Notes: generated by a model not told the origin, from the sequence alone. 64,000 nucleotides of DNA from Pseudomonas alkylphenolica (GCF_000746525.1 NZ_CP009048.1:88501-152500); one strand, 5' to 3'. Shown: positions 45,301 to 54,998, counted from the stretch's first letter. Made by a program: numbers and translations.

Positions 45301-46320
45301 TTACTCGGCCTTTGGCGCTTGACCATCGTCAACCACCCGGAAGCGCAACACCCCGATGACCTGGCCATCTTCGGTCAGCACCCTCACCTGCCAGCGGCCC
45401 ACCGGGTTGGCGGGGAAGTTCTGCTTATGCGTCCAGGCCCGATAACCTTCCTTGCGGCCACCGTGGATGTCCAGGGCAATGCGATCGACTTCTTTGCCGT
45501 TGAACTGCCACACGTGATAAATCCGCTCGTTCAGCCCGCGCGGCGCATTGATAGCGGTAAAGGCGTAGAGCCCGGCGCGGATCTCGCTGGCCTTGACCTC
45601 ACTCAGGCTCTTGCCTGGCGTGCGGTTCTCCAACTGGGTGCTGACGGCCACGTCAGTCATCCACAACGTGGCCGGTGGAACCCAGGAACGCAGCATCCAG
45701 CCGCTGGCGCCAACGGCCAGGGTCAGCACCACCAGCATGACCCCGCGCCGCCAGTGCTGAATGGGGAAGCTGCTGGCCAGGCTTGGGAACGACAGCAGCA
45801 TGGCAGTCACCAGGGCCAGCTTGAAGCTTTGCGAGGTGGTCAGGTGCAAAATGATCGGTAGCGCGGTGAGCAGCGCCGCGAACAGGGTCAGGGTATGCAG
45901 CGCGAGGAACAGCCAGCGCCGCGGGGCCAGCCATTTGTAGTACAGGGGATCAATGATCGATATCAGCCCGGCGGCGCCCAGCAGGCCGGTAAATACCAGT
46001 TGGCCGCTGTTCCAGGTGGTAGTGACGAAAAAGAACGGCAGGACGAAGAACAGGCTTTCCTGGTGAATCATCTGCGTGGCATAGCGCAGCAGTGGCTGCG
46101 GGATCTCGCGCTTGAACACCTTGGTGAACAACTGGGTGAAGGTGTTTTCCAGCATCAGCCAGATCCAGCTGATCAGCATCACGATGGCAATCCAGCTGGC
46201 CAGGCCTTCCTGGCGGTCGACCAGGATGAAGCTGGCGATCCCGGAGATAAAACCGCCGAGGGCGATGACGCCGGGGTAGCGCTTGATCAGTTCGATCAGC
46301 CGCTGGAGATAATGAGGCAT
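45301..46320 (-). CDS. DUF5924 / DUF2914 membrane protein
   Basis: A 339-residue protein with about six helices in the first 225 residues (DUF5924-type) and a soluble C-terminal domain of DUF2914 type (about 235-335, IYHVWQFNGKEVDRIALDI and WQVRVLTEDGQVIGVLRF), predicted to face the periplasm. Function unknown. Ends 38 bases before the mlaE-like start in the same direction, so it may be part of that transcript, and is preceded by a REP. Confidence 0.83.
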   Translation of the reverse strand: MPHYLQRLIELIKRYPGVIALGGFISGIASFILVDRQEGLASWIAIVMLISWIWLMLENTFTQLFTKVFKREIPQPLLRYATQMIHQESLFFVLPFFFVTTTWNSGQLVFTGLLGAAGLISIIDPLYYKWLAPRRWLFLALHTLTLFAALLTALPIILHLTTSQSFKLALVTAMLLSFPSLASSFPIQHWRRGVMLVVLTLAVGASGWMLRSWVPPATLWMTDVAVSTQLENRTPGKSLSEVKASEIRAGLYAFTAINAPRGLNERIYHVWQFNGKEVDRIALDIHGGRKEGYRAWTHKQNFPANPVGRWQVRVLTEDGQVIGVLRFRVVDDGQAPKAE

Positions 46321-46389
46321 GAAGGTGTTCGCAGGGTGAGGTTAAAACCTGCACAGGATACGCTGGTTTGTGTTGGCAGGCAGGTCTCA

Positions 46390-46453
46390 ATCGCGGGGCA
46401 AGCCCGCTCCCACCGGGAGTGGAGCCACTGTGGGAGCGGGCTTGCCCCGCGAT
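46390..46453. repeat. REP palindrome pair
   Basis: Perfect 24-bp arms 46390-46413 and 46430-46453 (core GCGGGGCAAGCCCGCTCCCAC) with a 16-base loop, just downstream of the M16 peptidase stop. Confidence 0.93.
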
Positions 46454-46457
46454 AGCG

Positions 46458-47831
46458 TCAGCGCCGACGCCGCCAGTGCCAGATCAGTACGCCGGCGAGT
46501 ACTAAGCCCAACACCAATACCAGCCCATACAACTGGTCATAACTGATCAACGGCTGTTCGATTCGCACAAACCCGGGCCTGGCCAGCAGCTGGCGCAACG
46601 CCTGATTGGCATCACTCAGGCTGACCCGGCGCATGGCGCGCACCGGGTCGGCAAAGCGTCCGTCGAGGTAATCGTTCAGCGCGCCCCAGTAGTAGTCCGC
46701 CAGTGCCGCGTTGCCCTGGGTGGTCCAGGCTTCGCGATCGATTGCCGCCTGTTTGACTCGCTCGAAGGTGGCCGGGTCCAGGCCGTGCTTGCGCAACTGC
46801 TCAAGCATGTCGCTCAAGGCCTGCTCGGCTTCCTTGATGTCGGCGCGGTCGAGGTCGGCATTGAGGCTCATCACGCCGGTATCGCCGAAGCTTTCCCGTT
46901 GACTGAAAGGTCCGTACGACAGCCCGTGCTTGAGCCGCAACTGTTCATACAGTGCCCAGTCCAGATAGCGTTGCAGCAGGTCGTAGGTCTGGCTGTGATC
47001 GTTGTCCAGCACCGGTTCGAGGAACAACCAGTGCAGGCGGGCACTGTCGCCGAGCCAGCCGCGGATCAGTTCACGACGGGCTTCGGCTTTGTGGGTAACG
47101 CCTTCCAGTGTGCGGCGTTTGCCAGGTTCGGCTGGCTGCAGTTCGCCATAGCTGCGTTCCAGGTAGGCTGGTAGCAGACGATCGAGGCCGCCAACCACGA
47201 TCAGGCTCATGTTGTTGGCGGCGTACCAGTGCTGGCGCACATCCTTGACCTGTTCCACGGTCATGTCGGCCACGGCCGAGCGCTCGGCGCACTTGAGCCC
47301 CAGCTCCACCGCCAGCTGGTCGCTGGCGCGGTGGCCGAGGTCCTGGCGGTCCAGCCAGCGCTGCAGGTGGGAGTAGTGACCGCCATCTTCGCGTTCGACG
47401 ATCTTCTTCGACAGCGCCAGGGCCTTTTCGTCGATCTCGGTGTCCTTGATCACCGCCAGCAGCAGGTCGAGCACCTTGCGCTGGTTACGGGCCGGAGCTT
47501 CGATGACAAAGGTGGTGTCAGCACTGCTGGTGTAGGCGTTCCATTCACCGCCCAAGGCCTGCATGCGCGCTTCCAGGCCGCCTTCGCCGCTGCCGTCGAG
47601 GCCACTGAACAGCACGTGCTCGAGCAAGTGCGGCAGCTCTTGCTGTTCACAGGGAAAATCATCGAAGCCAACCCCGACCACCAGCCGAATCGACACATGA
47701 TTGCGCTCATAGCCCGACTTGAGCAGCACCTGCAAACCATTGGGCAGCAGGTAGCCTTCGACCTGTGAGCGGTCGAGGGCAAAGCCGGGCATGGCCCCCA
47801 GCAGCAGGCACAGGAACATCAGGCAACGCAT
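46458..47831 (-). CDS. Membrane-anchored M16 family zinc peptidase
   Basis: A 457-residue protein with signal peptide 1-19, an M16 catalytic domain with the inverted zinc motif H68-LL-E71-H72 (LPHLLEHVLFSG), a conserved ERED segment for the distal Glu, an M16_C domain (about 190-400), and a C-terminal helix (LYGLVLVLGLVLAGVLIWHW) followed by RRRR. Most bacterial M16 pairs are soluble, so a tail anchor in the inner membrane facing the periplasm is notable. ATG at 47831, AAGGAAG upstream. Substrate unknown. Confidence 0.88.
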   Translation of the reverse strand: MRCLMFLCLLLGAMPGFALDRSQVEGYLLPNGLQVLLKSGYERNHVSIRLVVGVGFDDFPCEQQELPHLLEHVLFSGLDGSGEGGLEARMQALGGEWNAYTSSADTTFVIEAPARNQRKVLDLLLAVIKDTEIDEKALALSKKIVEREDGGHYSHLQRWLDRQDLGHRASDQLAVELGLKCAERSAVADMTVEQVKDVRQHWYAANNMSLIVVGGLDRLLPAYLERSYGELQPAEPGKRRTLEGVTHKAEARRELIRGWLGDSARLHWLFLEPVLDNDHSQTYDLLQRYLDWALYEQLRLKHGLSYGPFSQRESFGDTGVMSLNADLDRADIKEAEQALSDMLEQLRKHGLDPATFERVKQAAIDREAWTTQGNAALADYYWGALNDYLDGRFADPVRAMRRVSLSDANQALRQLLARPGFVRIEQPLISYDQLYGLVLVLGLVLAGVLIWHWRRRR

Positions 47832-47865
47832 GGCAAGCTTCCTTGCGGGGGGGCTGCGGTAGCGG

Positions 47866-49524
47866 TCAAGGTGAATGGGCATCGTCCGGGACACTGTCGA
47901 GCAGTAAACCGCCGGTATCGGAACCACCCAATACTACATAGGCACTGCTGCAGAACAAGGAGTTCAGTCGTTTCATATCGGCAATCAGTTCCAGGTGCAA
48001 GGCGCTGGTTTCGATACTTTGCACCACTTTACGTTGCAGGCGGCTGACATGGGCATGGGCCAGGCGCCGTTCCTGAGCGCGAAAGCGGCGTTTTTCCCGC
48101 AGCAACTGGCGGGCACTTTCCGGGTCGGCACTGAGAAAGACCGACAGCCCCAGGCGCAGGTTGGCGAGTAACTGGCTGTGCAGGCCGGTCAACTCCTCCA
48201 GGCCGACATCAGAGAACTCCCGGCGCTGGGAGGTCTTCTGCTGCTGCACCTTGCGCAGCATGCGTTCGATAAGGTCGCTGGCCAGCTTGAGGTTGATCAC
48301 CAATTCGATGATTTCCGCCCAGCGCTTGCTGTCCTGAGTGCTGAGGTCTTCGCGGGGCATTTGCGCCAGATACAGTTTGATCGCGTTGTTCAGCGCTTCG
48401 ACGTCTTCGCCCAGGCTGCGTACCTGCTGCGTCATCGCTGTGTGGGTGCCCAGCAGAACGCCGTGCATGGCGTCGAGCATGTTGTCGATCAGGTCGCCCA
48501 CACGCAAAGTCTCACGCACAGCGTTGGCCAGGGCCAGGCTCGGGGTGCTCAGCGCCGCCGGGTCCAGGTGACGCGGCCGGGCCCGGCCATTGGCCTCGGC
48601 CCGCTCCGGTAGCAGCCAGCTGCAGATGCGGGCCATGGGTTTGACCGTCGGCAGCATGATCAGGCAGCGCAGGGTGTTGTAGAGCAGGTGAAATCCGATC
48701 ACCAGTTCCTGGGCACTGAACGTCAGGCTGTCCATCCAGCGTACCAGCGGGTCGAGCACCGGGATGATCAGGATCAAGCCGATCAGCTTGTACAGCAGGC
48801 TGCCCAGGGCCACCTGGCGGCCGGCGGCGTTTTGCATGCTGGTGCTGAGGAAGGCCAGCAAGCCGCTACCGATGTTGGCGCCAATGACCAGGCCGATGGC
48901 CACCGGCAGGCTGATCAGCTCGGCGCCGGCCAGGGTCGCGGTGAGCAGTACGGCGGCCAGGCTTGAGTAGGAAATCAGCGCAAACAACGCACCGACCAGA
49001 GCGTCGAGGAGGATATCGCCAGTCAGCGAGGCGAACAGCACTTTCACCCCCTGGGCCTGGGTAATCGGTGCAGCGGCTTCGACGATCAGTTGCAGGGCGA
49101 GAATGATCAGGCCCAGGCCGATACCGACGCGGCCCAACTGTCCGGCCCGGGTCTGTTTGCGCGAGAGAAAAAAGATCACCCCGAGGAAGATCAGCAGCGG
49201 TGACAGCCACGACAGGTCAAAAGTCAGCACCCGCGCCATCAGCGCCGTACCGACATCGGCGCCGAGCATGATCGCCAGCGCCGGGGTCAAGGACATCAGC
49301 CCCTGACCGACAAAGGAGGTCACCAGCATCGCCGTCGCGTTACTGCTCTGGACCATGGCGGTCACCAGGATCCCGGCAAGGAAAGCCAGCGGGCGCCTGG
49401 ACATGTTCTGACTCAGCACGCGCCGCAGGTTGGAGCCATACACCCGCAGGATGCCGGTACGCACAATGTGTGTGCCCCAGATCAGCAGCGCCACGGCGGA
49501 AAGCAGATTGAGCAGGGTCAGCAT
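47866..49524 (-). CDS. Na/Pi cotransporter family protein with PhoU-like domain
   Basis: A 552-residue protein of the NptA/PhoU-linked Na+/phosphate cotransporter family. The membrane part (1-300) has two copies of the QSSNATAMLVTSF-type repeat (MVQSSNATAML and YSSLAAVLLTATLAG), and the C-terminal 200 residues form PhoU-like helical bundles. ATG at 49524 (MLTLLNLLSAVALLIWGTH) chosen as the true membrane start. The M16 gene starts 34 bases downstream and is probably co-transcribed. Confidence 0.9.
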   Translation of the reverse strand: MLTLLNLLSAVALLIWGTHIVRTGILRVYGSNLRRVLSQNMSRRPLAFLAGILVTAMVQSSNATAMLVTSFVGQGLMSLTPALAIMLGADVGTALMARVLTFDLSWLSPLLIFLGVIFFLSRKQTRAGQLGRVGIGLGLIILALQLIVEAAAPITQAQGVKVLFASLTGDILLDALVGALFALISYSSLAAVLLTATLAGAELISLPVAIGLVIGANIGSGLLAFLSTSMQNAAGRQVALGSLLYKLIGLILIIPVLDPLVRWMDSLTFSAQELVIGFHLLYNTLRCLIMLPTVKPMARICSWLLPERAEANGRARPRHLDPAALSTPSLALANAVRETLRVGDLIDNMLDAMHGVLLGTHTAMTQQVRSLGEDVEALNNAIKLYLAQMPREDLSTQDSKRWAEIIELVINLKLASDLIERMLRKVQQQKTSQRREFSDVGLEELTGLHSQLLANLRLGLSVFLSADPESARQLLREKRRFRAQERRLAHAHVSRLQRKVVQSIETSALHLELIADMKRLNSLFCSSAYVVLGGSDTGGLLLDSVPDDAHSP

Positions 49525-49701
49525 TGAACAGGCCCCCTGTTGATCGTGCCCCAGTGGGACAAATGGATGGTGCCGTGAGCCTGGCCTGATCGCAGGCGGT
49601 TTTTCCCAGTGCTCACTTAAGCTGTAGTCGGCCCAAGGGCTTGGCGCCAGCATCGCATAGCCAGCGCGAGCTTTGAAACAAAACCGTCATGAAATCAAAT
49701 G

Positions 49702-49727
49702 AAAAAAGGGCCCCGCAGGGCCCTTTC
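49702..49727 (-). terminator. terC terminator
   Basis: AAAGGGCCC/GGGCCCTTT (49705-49713 with 49718-49726) with a T-run in the minus direction, 17 bases after the TerC stop. Confidence 0.9.
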
Positions 49728-49743
49728 AACAGATGCTCCAGGT

Positions 49744-50517
49744 TTACTGACCCGGAATATCCTTGCGAAGTTTCACCGGTTCGCCTTGTTCCTGGTTTCT
49801 TTTCCGGGCCATGGCGGTGCGCATCTTGATGTTGATGGCCTCGACTGCCAGAGAGAAGGCCATGGCGAAGTAGACGTAGCCCTTCGGCACATGCACTTCG
49901 AAGGCTTCGGCGATCAGCACGGTACCGACGACGATCAGGAACGACAGGGCGAGCATCTTCAGCGAAGGATGCTTGTCGATGAAGTTACTGATGGCACCGG
50001 CGCAGAGCATCATCACCAGTACGGCGACCACGATCGCCGCGATCATCACCGGAACATGGGAGACCATGCCGACTGCGGTGATCACCGAGTCCAGGGAGAA
50101 CACGATGTCGATGATGGCAATCTGGATGATGGTGTAGAGGAACTTTCCGCCTTTACCGGCAGGCTCGTCGTGGGTTTCATCCTCGCCTTCCAGGCCGTGG
50201 TAGATCTCTTGCGAGCTTTTCCACAGCAGGAACAGGCCACCGAAGAACAGGATCAGGTCGCGACCGGAAATACCCTGGTCGAATACCACGAACAGGTCGG
50301 CCGTCAGGCGCATCACCCAGGTGATCGACAGCAGCAGCAGAATACGGGTAACCATGGCCAGGGCCAGGCCGAAAATCCGGGTGCGTTGCTGCATGTGCTT
50401 GGGCATGCGGCTGACCAGGATCGAGATCATGATGATGTTGTCGATGCCGAGAACGATCTCAAGAGCCGTCAGGGTAAAAAAGGCAACCCAGATTTCTGGG
50501 CTGGTCAGCCATTCCAT
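49744..50517 (-). CDS. TerC family membrane protein
   Basis: A 257-residue polytopic protein with seven to eight helices. Family markers are the conserved acidic residues in the membrane: LEIVLGIDNIIMISILVSRMP near the start and DIVFSLDSVITAVGM in the middle. TerC proteins are linked to metal export, notably manganese, and to tellurite resistance; the actual substrate here is not known. Monocistronic with its own terminator. Confidence 0.92.
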   Translation of the reverse strand: MEWLTSPEIWVAFFTLTALEIVLGIDNIIMISILVSRMPKHMQQRTRIFGLALAMVTRILLLLSITWVMRLTADLFVVFDQGISGRDLILFFGGLFLLWKSSQEIYHGLEGEDETHDEPAGKGGKFLYTIIQIAIIDIVFSLDSVITAVGMVSHVPVMIAAIVVAVLVMMLCAGAISNFIDKHPSLKMLALSFLIVVGTVLIAEAFEVHVPKGYVYFAMAFSLAVEAINIKMRTAMARKRNQEQGEPVKLRKDIPGQ

Positions 50518-50589
50518 GTGTATTCCTTCGTGCGATAAATGCAGAACGCCCGGGCAAGGGGCGCGCTGCGGTTGTATGAAACTGTTGTC

Positions 50590-51897
50590 TTATAGGCTGC
50601 TGAACAGTGGGAAAATTCCCATGAGCAGCGCGGCGAGCATTATGCACAGGCAGACCAGCACTGCCCACTTCAAGGTGAAGCGCTGGTGATCGCCGAAGTC
50701 GATGCCAGCCAGGGCCACCAACAGATAGGTAGAGGGTACCAGCGGGCTGAGCAGATGCACGGGTTGGCCGACGATCGACGCGCGGGCCATTTCCACTGGC
50801 GAGATGCCGTAGTGGCTGGCGGCTTCGGAGAGTACTGGCAGCACCCCGTAGTAGAAGGCATCGTTGGACATGAAGAAGGTGAACGGCATGCTCACGATCG
50901 CGGTGATCACCGCCAGGTAAGGGCCCAGTGCTTCAGGAATCACTGCCAGCAGGCTCTTGGACATGGCTTCGACCATGCCGGTACCGGACAGAATGCCGGT
51001 GAAGATACCCGCAGCGAAGATCAGTCCAACTACCGCCAGCACGCTGCCGGAATGCGCGGCAACACGGTCTTTCTGCATTTGCAGGCAAGGATAGTTGACG
51101 ATCATGGCAATACTGAAGGCGACCATGAACAGCACCGGCAGCGGCAGCAAGCCCGCGACCAGGGCAACCATCAGCGCGCTCGTCAGAGCACCGTTGAACC
51201 AGATCATTTTCGGACGACGAGCATCGGGGAACTGCGAAACGCTGATTTCGCTGTGGTCGATTTCGTCACCTGGCAGGTGCAATTCGCCCAGGCGGGCGCG
51301 TTCACGCTTACCGTACATGTAGGCAATCGCAAGAATCGCCACTACCCCTGCCAGCATGGCCGGGATCATCGGTACGAAGATGTCCGAAGGGTCGACATGC
51401 AGGGCGCTGGCCGCACGCGCGGTCGGGCCGCCCCAAGGGGTCATGTTCATTACCCCGCCAGCGAGAATGATCAGGCCTGCCATGATCCGTGGGCTCATGC
51501 CCAGGCGGCTGTACAGCGGCAGCATGGCCGCCACGCAGATCATGTAAGTGGTGGCGCCGTCGCCGTCCATCGACACGACCAGGGCCAGCACAGCGGTGCC
51601 CACCGAGACTTTCAGCGGGTCACCTTTGACCATCTTGAGAATCTTGCGCACAGCCGGATCGAACAGACCGGAATCGATCATCAGACCGAAATACAGGATG
51701 GCGAACATCAGCATCACCCCGGTCGGGGCCAGCTTGGTGATGCCTTGCAGCATCATCGGTCCGATATCGCCCGAGAAGCCACCGAACAGGGCAAAAATGA
51801 TCGGCACCAGGATCAGGGCGATCAAGGCCGACAGGCGCTTGCTCATGATCAGGTACATAAAGGTGATGACCATGGCAAAGCCGAGGAAGGTCAGCAT
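50590..51897 (-). CDS. CitMHS family citrate transporter
   Basis: A 435-residue transporter of the CitM/CitH family for complexes of citrate with divalent metal ions and protons. Twelve helices predicted; conserved blocks are MDGDGATTYMICVAAMLP, GGVMNMTPWGGPTARAA and MSNDAFYYGVLPVLSE. A 130-base leader contains an AACAACAACAA element on the coding strand, suggestive of Crc/Hfq catabolite repression. No two-component regulator is adjacent. Confidence 0.92.
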   Translation of the reverse strand: MLTFLGFAMVITFMYLIMSKRLSALIALILVPIIFALFGGFSGDIGPMMLQGITKLAPTGVMLMFAILYFGLMIDSGLFDPAVRKILKMVKGDPLKVSVGTAVLALVVSMDGDGATTYMICVAAMLPLYSRLGMSPRIMAGLIILAGGVMNMTPWGGPTARAASALHVDPSDIFVPMIPAMLAGVVAILAIAYMYGKRERARLGELHLPGDEIDHSEISVSQFPDARRPKMIWFNGALTSALMVALVAGLLPLPVLFMVAFSIAMIVNYPCLQMQKDRVAAHSGSVLAVVGLIFAAGIFTGILSGTGMVEAMSKSLLAVIPEALGPYLAVITAIVSMPFTFFMSNDAFYYGVLPVLSEAASHYGISPVEMARASIVGQPVHLLSPLVPSTYLLVALAGIDFGDHQRFTLKWAVLVCLCIMLAALLMGIFPLFSSL

Positions 51898-52201
51898 AGG
51901 AGTACTCCAGGCGTATCGCGTCGAAAAAGGAACGAGTCGGGCGGATCAGCGCGCGAGGCGCGGCGCATGGAATAACGGAGGGTGTGCAGCGGGGAGGCGG
52001 TTGTAAGCAAACATCAGAATCACCATTGTTGTTGTTAATTGGGCCGGGCGCTGTACAGCAAGTCAGGTGCCCTGGCTGACCGGTCTGTGCCGGTAGTGGC
52101 GGTCATCCTAAGCCGGCAAGCTTTCAGCCAGCTTTCGCTGGCCCAATGGCGACGAGAGGTGCATTGTTGGCGTCAGGTCACAGGCGCGGGAGGGACAAGT
52201 G
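51898..52201. promoter_or_regulatory. Divergent gap between citM-like gene and GFA gene
   Basis: About 300 bases with no gene. On the minus strand, AACAACAACAA (52026-52036) matches the AAnAAnAA catabolite-activity motif bound by Hfq/Crc and would sit in the 5' leader of the citrate transporter. No convincing -10/-35 pair found. Confidence 0.45.
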
Positions 52202-52603
52202 ATGGGCGATACATACGAAGGCGGCTGCCATTGCGGCGCCTTGCGCTACTGGGTTCGAGGGCCGTTGACGGACGTTGCGCACTGTCATTGCTCGGTGTGT
52301 CGACGGGTCAGTGGCGGGCTGCTGGTGACCTGGGCGACCCTGCCCTGCGCTGATTTCCAGTGGTTGAGCGGTACGCCGCAACGCTACGACTCTTCACCCA
52401 GCTGCGTACGCTACTTCTGCAGCCGATGCGGGGCGCATGTGGCGCTGACCACCGACCTGAGCCCGGAAACCATCGACATCACCATCACCACCCTGGACAA
52501 GCCTGAACTGGCCCGGCCGCAACGGCATATCTGGACCAGTAGCCGCCTGCCCTGGCTGCATCTGGATGAGCATCTGCCGGGGGAGCCCGAAGAGTCCCTA
52601 TAG
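52202..52603 (+). CDS. GFA family protein (CENP-V/GFA fold)
   Basis: A 133-residue protein of the glutathione-dependent formaldehyde-activating enzyme family. Zinc-binding cysteines are at C9/C11 (GGCHCGALRY), C28/C30/C33 (HCHCSVCRR) and YFCSRCG, the full set expected. Despite the name, most members have no proven GFA activity, so I assign only the fold. ATG at 52202 with GGGAGGGACAAGTG upstream. Monocistronic, followed by a degenerate REP. Confidence 0.9.
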   Translation: MGDTYEGGCHCGALRYWVRGPLTDVAHCHCSVCRRVSGGLLVTWATLPCADFQWLSGTPQRYDSSPSCVRYFCSRCGAHVALTTDLSPETIDITITTLDKPELARPQRHIWTSSRLPWLHLDEHLPGEPEESL

Positions 52604-52618
52604 ATCGGGTCAGGTCCG

Positions 52619-52689
52619 GTGGGAGCGGGCTTGACCCGCGATTGCGTTTTGTCAGGTAAATCGCATCGCGAGGCAAGTTCGCTCCCACC
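52619..52689. repeat. Degenerate REP pair
   Basis: Left arm GGTGGGAGCGGGCTTGACCC (52619 onward) and right arm ending GTTCGCTCCCACC (52664-52689) carry several mismatches against the consensus REP in the window, indicating an older, decayed copy. Confidence 0.75.
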
Positions 52690-52722
52690 TAAGTGAGCAG
52701 CATTGCCCTCTAGGTGTGTTGT

Positions 52723-54681
52723 TCAGGGTAACTGCAAGCCACCCGCAGCCTTGTGCAGGGCGCGCAAATGCTCGCCAACCTGCTTGATGTTGGCTTCCAC
52801 TGCGGCAATTTCAGCTGCCCTGGCCGGGCCGAGCAGCGCACGTACTTCCTTGTCCAGATCGGCACTGAGCGTTTGCAGCTGCTTTTGCCGTTGGCTGGAC
52901 TCGCTGATCAACAGCTTGCGTTCCCCTGCCTGCGGCAAGCCGTAGCCGCTGCTGCCCAGCAGTTCTGCCGGCCGGCTGAGAAAACCGCTGTTGGCGAGAA
53001 TCTGCTGCAGCGTACCATTGGCCTTGGCCACGCTGGCATCGTTCGCGGCCCGACCCGTCAGGTAGCGCTGTTTAACCTCGTCCTGGGCCAGCAGCAGTTG
53101 CTTGCGCAAGCTTGCCTGCTCAAGCAGGAGCAGCGCTGCACTGGTGCGCAGATCAGCCTGTGTGAACCATTGCTGGCGTTGCTTGGCAGATTGATCCAGC
53201 CAGGCTTCGACACTGTCCTGGGGGATTGGCAACTGCTGTTTAAGCACCAGGAACATGGCCTGGTAGCGGTCACGGTAGGAATCGAAGCGGTAACCCAGGC
53301 GCAGCGCCTCGCGGGGATCATCGAGCACGCTGACATCGGCCAGCCCGCGCCCTTGCAACACTTCCAGCAAGCCGTTGGGCACGATGCTGTCCAGATCGGC
53401 CAGGCGCGGGTTGGCGGTGCCGCTGCGCAACAGCTTGAGGGTTTCCACCGCACAGTTGTTGGACAGGAAGTAGTAGTTGCCGTCGTAACTCCAGTGCATC
53501 TCGGCCGCCTGGCGCACCAGGCTTTCCAGCTCATTGCGGTCAAACTTGAGGGGGATTGAGGCGAGGCTGCGCAGTTCGGTCTTGGTGTACTCGTCGATGA
53601 CCTGGGCCAGGGGCAGGACGAACAGGCGTGAGGGGTAAGCCCCGGTCAGGCCGTCCCAACTTGATAGCTGCACATCATTGACGAAGGCGCGGTACGACAG
53701 CACCAAGTGCTGGTCGAGGTCGAGCCGGCAGTCAGGGCCGCGCGGGCGTCCGGGGGCGCAGATGACCAGGCGCAGCATGCTGTGGCCCCAGCGGCTGACC
53801 CAGTTCTGGTTGGCTTCGGCCAACAGGTAGTCCACGGCGTACACGCGCTCCGGGTCGATTTCTCCCAGTGGCGCCTTGGCGAAATCATTACCGGCATTGA
53901 GAAACGGCAACGCTTGCGGACAGGCCGGATGTTCCGGCGCCCAGTCGAAGTGCTCTTTCAGATAGTTCTGCAGTGCTGGCCGCCGGCAGGCGAAGCTCGG
54001 ATCAAGGAGGAAATACTCCATGTTGACCGCGATGAACTCCTTCGGGCTGCTCAGCTCATAACTGTCGGGGCTGCGAGCTACCTGACGGTTATGTTGTTCG
54101 CGCTCCCCTCGCCTGCCGACATACTGCGGCCAGCCGGCCAGGTCGAGCAGGCGCGGATCATCGCTGAGGGTGAAGCGCCGTTCGGTTTGCCCGCGGCACT
54201 GTTCAGGCAGGCCAACCTTGCCCTGACTGCTCAAATGCCGGGCGCACTGGTTGATCAGGCGCCGTTCGCTGCCCTGCCAGAGGCGGGCGCGATCGTAGAT
54301 ATGCGTCAGCTCGTGCAGCACGGTGGCCAGCAGCTCCTGGCGCACTGTGCCGTGGGGGCGAGCGGTTTTTTGGCTGGCTGCGCTGCCATCGGTGAGGTCG
54401 GGCAGCAGCCGGCGATTGAGTTCGAGCGTTGATACCAGCGATGCCTGGCCGTAGGCATCTTCAGGCATCTTCGTGCTCCAGCTGACCCGGACACGCCGAT
54501 CCAGTCGCGCCTTGAAGCTCGGCGGCAGCGCCTGCATGGCTTCATCCAGCAGTGCCTGGCTGGCACGCTGCTGAGCAGGCTCAAGCCCCTCCGTCTGCAG
54601 TTGCAACTGCAGCTCGGCCAGGGCTGGGCTGCCGAGTAGCGTCAGCAGGCCACCCAGCAACCAGGCGCGCAGGGTGTTCAC
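52723..54681 (-). CDS. Periplasmic protein with HELTH zinc motif and DUF4105 (Lnb-type) domain
   Basis: A 652-residue exported protein: signal peptide about 1-22 (SPALA). The N-terminal half carries a zincin-like motif H123-ELT-H127 and, 90 residues on, EFIAVNMEYFL, whose Glu (222) could be the third ligand. The second half is a DUF4105 / Lnb N-terminal periplasmic domain with RWGHSMLRL (H300) and LSNNCAVETL (C410), the His-Cys pair typical of that thiol-dependent family. The last 150 residues are Gln-rich helices. The ATG overlaps the preceding DUF2388 gene by four bases. Likely an envelope protease and acyl/amide-acting enzyme in one chain, but substrates are unknown. Confidence 0.86.
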   Translation of the reverse strand: MNTLRAWLLGGLLTLLGSPALAELQLQLQTEGLEPAQQRASQALLDEAMQALPPSFKARLDRRVRVSWSTKMPEDAYGQASLVSTLELNRRLLPDLTDGSAASQKTARPHGTVRQELLATVLHELTHIYDRARLWQGSERRLINQCARHLSSQGKVGLPEQCRGQTERRFTLSDDPRLLDLAGWPQYVGRRGEREQHNRQVARSPDSYELSSPKEFIAVNMEYFLLDPSFACRRPALQNYLKEHFDWAPEHPACPQALPFLNAGNDFAKAPLGEIDPERVYAVDYLLAEANQNWVSRWGHSMLRLVICAPGRPRGPDCRLDLDQHLVLSYRAFVNDVQLSSWDGLTGAYPSRLFVLPLAQVIDEYTKTELRSLASIPLKFDRNELESLVRQAAEMHWSYDGNYYFLSNNCAVETLKLLRSGTANPRLADLDSIVPNGLLEVLQGRGLADVSVLDDPREALRLGYRFDSYRDRYQAMFLVLKQQLPIPQDSVEAWLDQSAKQRQQWFTQADLRTSAALLLLEQASLRKQLLLAQDEVKQRYLTGRAANDASVAKANGTLQQILANSGFLSRPAELLGSSGYGLPQAGERKLLISESSQRQKQLQTLSADLDKEVRALLGPARAAEIAAVEANIKQVGEHLRALHKAAGGLQLP

Positions 54682-54998
54682 AGGGCGAGAATGGCTTCAG
54701 CCAGGGCTTGATCGCTGGCCTGACGTGCTTCAGGAACACGCTGGCGCAAGGTATCGAAGGCGGCTTCCAGTTGCGCACCACGGATTTCACCGCTGCTGGC
54801 GACGTAACTGGCGGCATCGTCGCGGGCTTCACGGACGACTTTGGAGTCGCGAATCGAGGTGGTGGTATCGGAAGTGAAGTCGAGCGAGCGGCCAAACGCG
54901 CGCACGATGATGTTGCTGGTGGCCACCAGGGTTTGTGCCTGAGCAACATCGGCCAGCAACAGAAGGCCAAGGGTGGCGGCAATCAGCGGGTTACGCAT
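54678..54998 (-). CDS. DUF2388 small exported protein, copy 1
   Basis: A 106-residue periplasmic protein: signal peptide about 1-22 (VAQAQ), then the DUF2388 core with ARDDAASYVASSGEIRGAQL and a C-terminal AEAILAL. Closest to copy 3 (55440-55757), sharing SIRDSKVVREARDDAAS-like text. Its stop overlaps the start of the HELTH/DUF4105 protein by four bases, so the two proteins are made together. Family restricted mainly to Pseudomonas; function unknown. Confidence 0.88.
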   Translation of the reverse strand: MRNPLIAATLGLLLLADVAQAQTLVATSNIIVRAFGRSLDFTSDTTTSIRDSKVVREARDDAASYVASSGEIRGAQLEAAFDTLRQRVPEARQASDQALAEAILAL

